Positions 63,102 to 64,000 of a DNA stretch of 64,000 bases are shown here, piece by piece; position 1 is the first letter of the stretch; each line of letters opens with the position of its first letter. The stretch covers positions 54,365 through 118,364 of the forward strand of contig MPML01000009.1 in the NCBI GenBank assembly GCA_002238445.1. The letters run 5' to 3'. The position numbers were made by a program, and so were the translations under genes. The DNA comes from Caldilineaceae bacterium bin5. Its GTDB lineage: Bacteria > Chloroflexota > Anaerolineae > Caldilineales > Caldilineaceae. Under the pieces are notes generated by a model that ran no database searches, was not told where the DNA came from, and saw nothing but the letters and a program-made list of their open reading frames with translations.

Positions 63102-64000
63102 TGACCTGCCCCCGACGTTTGTACCACTTGTTATGTTAGTCCTTCAAGCAAGGGGACAGGGTCGGCAGGCAAGAGGGCCTCAGGCGCCGGCGGCCGGTAG
63201 CCCAGAGAGCTGTGCGGTCTGATCCGGTTGTAAGTCCGTCTGTAGCGCTCCGTCAGCACACGCACCTCCAGCAACGTATAGAAGACCTCTCTGTCCAGCA
63301 GTTCGTCCCTCAACTTCCCGTTGAAACTCTCGATGTAGCCGTTCTCCCACGGCGATCCAGGTTCGATATAGAGCGTCCTGGCTCCCACCCGCCCAAGCCA
63401 CTCACGCACAGCCCGGGCCGTAAACTCCGGCCCGTTGTCCGAGCGAATATGGTCGGGCACGCCTCTGAGCACCATCAACTCGGCCAGCACCTCTATCACA
63501 TCGGCAGACCGTATGCTGCGCGCAGCCCGGATCGCCAGACACTCCCTGCTGTATTCGTCAATGACGGTCAGCAACCGCACTCCTTTGCCGTCATGGAGCC
63601 TCAGGTGCACGAAGTCGTAGGCCCACACATGGTCTTTCCACGCAGGCTGCAGACGCACACACGAGCCGTCATTGAACCACAGACGCCCTCTCTTCGGCTG
63701 CTTCGCCGGTACCCTAAGCCCTTCACGTCGCCATATCCTCTCCACACGCTTGTGGTTCACTTGCCAGCCGCGATGCCTCAGAAGGGCGGTGATCCTGCGG
63801 TAGCCGTACCTGCCGAACTGACTGGCCAGCGCCACGATCTCCTCGGTCAGCGCCTTCTCATCCTCCACCGGTATCGGCTTGTATCGCTGGGTGGAGCGAG
63901 GATGACCCAGCACTCTGCAGGCGCGTCGCTCCGAAACCCCACAGCGCGCCTTCACGTGGTCGACACACTCGCGACGACGTGAAGGGCTCAGAAGTTTCCC
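63102..64000 (-). mobile_element. IS3-family insertion sequence, partial at the window edge
   Basis: The element end reads TGACCTGCCCCCGACGTTTG at 63102 and abuts the cut ATPase gene. It contains an intact-looking orfB and runs past the window. It is a different IS3-group element from the decayed family at 44-61 kb and looks recent. Confidence 0.85.
63131..64000 (-). CDS. IS3-family transposase OrfB, 5'-partial
   Basis: The frame is open to the window edge and ends at 63131. The HTH_21-like region (ERRACRVLGHPRSTQRY, FGRYGYRRITALLRHRGWQVNHKRVERIWRREGL) precedes an rve integrase core with DDE residues in VWAYDFVHL, HIRSDNGPEFTA and NGYIESFNGKLRDELLD. It is joined to orfA, outside the window, by the usual frameshift in this family. 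No internal stop is seen, so it may be active. Confidence 0.92.
   Translation of the reverse strand, partial: GKLLSPSRRRECVDHVKARCGVSERRACRVLGHPRSTQRYKPIPVEDEKALTEEIVALASQFGRYGYRRITALLRHRGWQVNHKRVERIWRREGLRVPAKQPKRGRLWFNDGSCVRLQPAWKDHVWAYDFVHLRLHDGKGVRLLTVIDEYSRECLAIRAARSIRSADVIEVLAELMVLRGVPDHIRSDNGPEFTARAVREWLGRVGARTLYIEPGSPWENGYIESFNGKLRDELLDREVFYTLLEVRVLTERYRRTYNRIRPHSSLGYRPPAPEALLPADPVPLLEGLT

Overview
The window looks like chromosome from a high-GC bacterium, most plausibly a Chloroflexota of the Caldilinea/Anaerolinea type. That is an inference from gene content (DUF7282/SH3 lipoproteins, DUF4432, PhyH-type dioxygenase, sugar isomerases, family-5 peptide ABC genes), frequent GTG/TTG starts and families of GC-rich interspersed repeats; no rRNA or other phylogenetic marker is present. 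No tRNA, rRNA or CRISPR array was found.

Left part (1-43 kb), mostly metabolic. A DinB-like protein and an SH3 lipoprotein come first. A plus-strand set follows (3086-8209): TIM-barrel-like protein, PhyH-type dioxygenase, GH5-like hydrolase, sugar isomerase and GNAT acetyltransferase, probably for sugar or glycoside breakdown. An exopolysaccharide block (8752-12736) has two GT4 glycosyltransferases and a polyprenyl-phosphate sugar transferase behind a strong promoter-like sequence. A minus-strand block holds a CoA-transferase, a GldA-like dehydrogenase, a CbiX-type chelatase and a CysH-type reductase. Next come twin small secreted proteins, an 81-bp tandem repeat, a DUF4432 gene, a HEPN/MNT pair and a Mn/Zn-type ABC uptake operon (22.5-29.6 kb) whose two permeases carry C-terminal winged-helix-like tails. 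After these are an acyltransferase with an orphan HTH protein, a second SH3 lipoprotein and a peptide ABC transporter whose two permease genes are separated by repeats.

Right part (about 43-64 kb), an accessory and defence island, visibly more AT-rich. It holds a DUF2442/DUF4160 pair, small membrane and lipoprotein genes, a PD-(D/E)XK-type nuclease and at least five decayed derivatives of one IS3-family element sharing terminal sequences.

The main find is 50.7-60.8 kb. A cysteine desulfurase is divergent from a tight operon encoding a DUF4007 protein, a 1128-residue ATPase, a DndC/PAPS-reductase-like protein, a GIY-YIG nuclease, a DGQHR (DndB-like) protein and a SNF2-family helicase. The first four match the SspABCD DNA phosphorothioation core. 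The downstream genes are not the usual SspE and may form a different restriction module. A second, opposite-strand pair (MORC/HSP90-like GHKL ATPase plus GIY-YIG nuclease) follows, but an IS3-family insertion has cut the ATPase inside its ATP-binding G1 motif.

One probable sequence artefact matters for users. A 96-bp in-frame duplication in the chelatase gene (16084-16179) differs from its neighbour almost only by substitutions to G.
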